DNA from: a virus
DNA length: 22,298 bases
IMG/VR virus record: IMGVR_UViG_3300008517_000250
Coordinates: 1-22,298 of that record
Direction: 5' to 3' (one strand)
The notes under the pieces: generated by a model
What the model was told of the DNA's origin: nothing
Databases searched by the model: none
The model's input: the letters and a program-made list of their open reading frames with translations, nothing else
Shown here: positions 21,218-22,298 of the stretch, one piece after another
Layout: every line of letters starts with the position of its first letter
How positions within the stretch are numbered: position 1 is the stretch's first letter
Made by a program: the position numbers and the translations under genes

Positions 21218-21592
21218 TTATAAACAGAGAAATAAATATATTGTAAACCCAGTAATATCTTCACATTTTGGGCCTGAACTTCCAAAGTTAGAAAATCTTG
21301 GTTCTATAAAGAGATGTTTAGAAAGCCAGTCAATGGTATCTTTTGGGGCTGTTCGATTACGCAGATCGCTTAGATCAGGAGCCATATTACTATTGCTTCC
21401 ATCTATAGAATGACACATTTCACAATTGACTTCTGCGAATAACCCATTTAGAGTTTCACAGGATCTATCTTCCGTAATTGTGGTTGAAATAATACAATCT
21501 GAAGATGTTGGACCTGATAGTAATATCTCTTTGGAGAACGCCTTTGCAGAAAGTAATAAAATAAGTATCAAAAGTATAATAGCTTTTTTCAT
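21218..21592 (-). CDS. Exported c-type cytochrome-like protein
   Basis: This 124-aa protein has a clear Sec signal peptide (KK, hydrophobic core IILLILILLL, then SAKA as a likely cleavage site near residue 18). It has one c-type haem attachment motif, C57-E-M-C60-H61, in FAEVNCEMCHSIDG, followed by APDLSDL as in class I cytochromes (PxL after the haem motif). A DTIDWLSKHL helix and a C-terminal helix EDITGFTIYLFL correspond to the last two cytochrome helices. The usual distal Met (MP motif) position reads GPKC; no Met follows residue 70, so the sixth ligand would be unusual. AAGGAGG precedes the ATG. It would act in the periplasm and needs host cytochrome c maturation. Phage-borne cytochromes are uncommon. 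Confidence 0.7.
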   Translation of the reverse strand: MKKAIILLILILLLSAKAFSKEILLSGPTSSDCIISTTITEDRSCETLNGLFAEVNCEMCHSIDGSNSNMAPDLSDLRNRTAPKDTIDWLSKHLFIEPRFSNFGSSGPKCEDITGFTIYLFLCL

Positions 21593-21628
21593 TTTGTAAA
21601 TCCTCCTTGTTTAATAGTTTGGGTTTTG

Positions 21629-21949
21629 TTACGACAATTGTAATTTAACCCTCATGAAAAACATTCTTATAAATCCAAAAAATCCACGATATTTGTTATA
21701 AAGAGACATGAAATCTTTGGCTGAAAAGATGAGTTCACCAACCTTTTTGTAATGACGAATACTTCCAAACGACATCGTTTTGGTTTCATGATTAATATCT
21801 ATACAAGATTGATTTCCAAACATTTTCCAGTGGCCTCTCGCGCTCGCACCATCCCAACGATAACCTAAATCAATTAGGAGATCGTTTATCTTTTCCCATA
21901 ATCTTTTTTTAGATATATGTACTATAAAAGAATCTTTACCTAAAGCCAT
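21629..21949 (-). CDS. Unknown small protein
   Basis: This 106-aa protein has an N-terminal module IVHISKKRLWEKINDLLIDL-GYRWDG followed by SCIDINHETKTMSFGS, then an aromatic, basic tail (FFGFIRMFFMRVKLQ). The K/E helix, LGYRW and short strand pattern resembles small phage proteins of unknown function that share a (L/A)GYxW turn. There is no motif to assign activity. AAGGAGAAATAAA precedes the ATG. It lies between a membrane protein and the cytochrome-like gene in one likely operon. Confidence 0.6.
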   Translation of the reverse strand: MALGKDSFIVHISKKRLWEKINDLLIDLGYRWDGASARGHWKMFGNQSCIDINHETKTMSFGSIRHYKKVGELIFSAKDFMSLYNKYRGFFGFIRMFFMRVKLQLS

Positions 21950-21972
21950 TTTATTTCTCCTTTTTGGTTAAA

Positions 21973-22191
21973 TTAACAAAGGATGTACTTTGCAGGTTCT
22001 TGTATATCTTTAATTGTGTTTTTAACACAATGAGAGCGAGCCTCCCCATAGAAAATAAATTTGTCTGTATCAAGCTTTTTTATAAATTCTTTATTTATCT
22101 TAAAAAACTTTGACTTTCTACACTCATCAAAAATAAAAACTAATATAATAAATGTCTTTATAAAAACAAAACTCCAAATAAATATTAACAT
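21973..22191 (-). CDS. Small membrane-anchored protein
   Basis: This 72-aa protein has an N-terminal hydrophobic segment (LIFIWSFVFIKTFIILVFIF) followed by a basic, soluble part with four Cys in total (DECRKSKFFK, RSHCVKN, terminal C). The N-terminal segment may be an uncleaved anchor. AGGAG lies 7 nt before the ATG. It is the first gene after the TATAAT-type promoter at the right edge. Not recognised. Confidence 0.5.
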   Translation of the reverse strand: MLIFIWSFVFIKTFIILVFIFDECRKSKFFKINKEFIKKLDTDKFIFYGEARSHCVKNTIKDIQEPAKYILC

Positions 22192-22236
22192 TGTAAGTCT
22201 CCTTAAAAGATTAAAAATTCATGTGGGAATCTACCC

Positions 22237-22270
22237 ATTATACTATAACTTACATATTAATATATATAGT
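22237..22270 (-). promoter_or_regulatory. Putative host-type promoter at the right end
   Basis: On the - strand TATAAT (22242-22237) is a perfect -10 hexamer, 46 nt before the ATG at 22191. No TTGACA-like -35 is visible at 17 nt; instead the AT-rich element also found at 18813 lies there (22254-22270). The AT-rich tract may act as an UP-like element. The remaining right edge (22271-22298) shows nothing further. Confidence 0.45.
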
Positions 22271-22298
22271 AGAGTTAAATATATTCTTAATTAAGAGA

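Overview
The window is a strongly AT-rich piece of a contractile-tailed bacteriophage genome (myovirus morphology, with several T4-type baseplate families). The evidence is a tail sheath, a gp19-like tube, a gp26-like hub-type protein, a gp25-like wedge protein, a gp6/J-like wedge protein and a 1580-residue tape measure. The host cannot be named. A Sec-type signal peptide followed by a CxxCH haem motif suggests a host with cytochrome c maturation and a periplasm, more likely Gram-negative. Genes are tightly packed with clear AGGAG-type ribosome binding sites. I saw no tRNA, rRNA, CRISPR array, insertion sequence or integrase.

Layout. (1) 3-9428, + strand: 3' part of the sheath gene; a structured, doubly terminated intergenic region; tail tube; gp26-like protein with an overlapping +1-frame ORF; then an operon of gp25-like wedge, a pyrophosphatase-fold protein, an unknown structural protein, a gp6/J-like wedge and an unknown 358-aa protein. 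(2) 9425-17942, - strand: an unknown tail/baseplate protein and the tape measure. Upstream of these lie three adjacent basic proteins with a similar N-terminal leader (one is Lys/Ala-rich and histone H1-like), a small SET-domain-like protein and two small membrane proteins. (3) 17990-18328: one isolated + strand gene. (4) 18384-22191, - strand: small accessory genes, including a membrane-anchored protein, a thioredoxin, a DUF6899-like protein, CxxC proteins and an exported c-type cytochrome-like protein.

Regulation. Seven near-identical copies of a block (core AGGACAAA, usually followed by CTnTAAA) lie 20-57 nt upstream of genes in parts 1-3, on both strands, oriented with the gene. Five directly follow an intrinsic terminator. 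This is best read as the phage's late promoter. It is absent from part 4, where at least one TATAAT-type promoter is visible, so part 4 may belong to another expression class.

Most interesting: (a) a SET-like gene beside a histone-like Lys/Ala protein and two further basic proteins sharing a leader, which could be a packaged or ejected DNA-binding set; (b) a phage-encoded, exported CxxCH protein lacking the usual distal Met; (c) the promoter block; (d) a frameshift or overlapping gene after the tube gene; (e) a family I pyrophosphatase signature inside a baseplate operon; (f) a 40-codon CxxCxGxG reading frame with no ordinary start codon.
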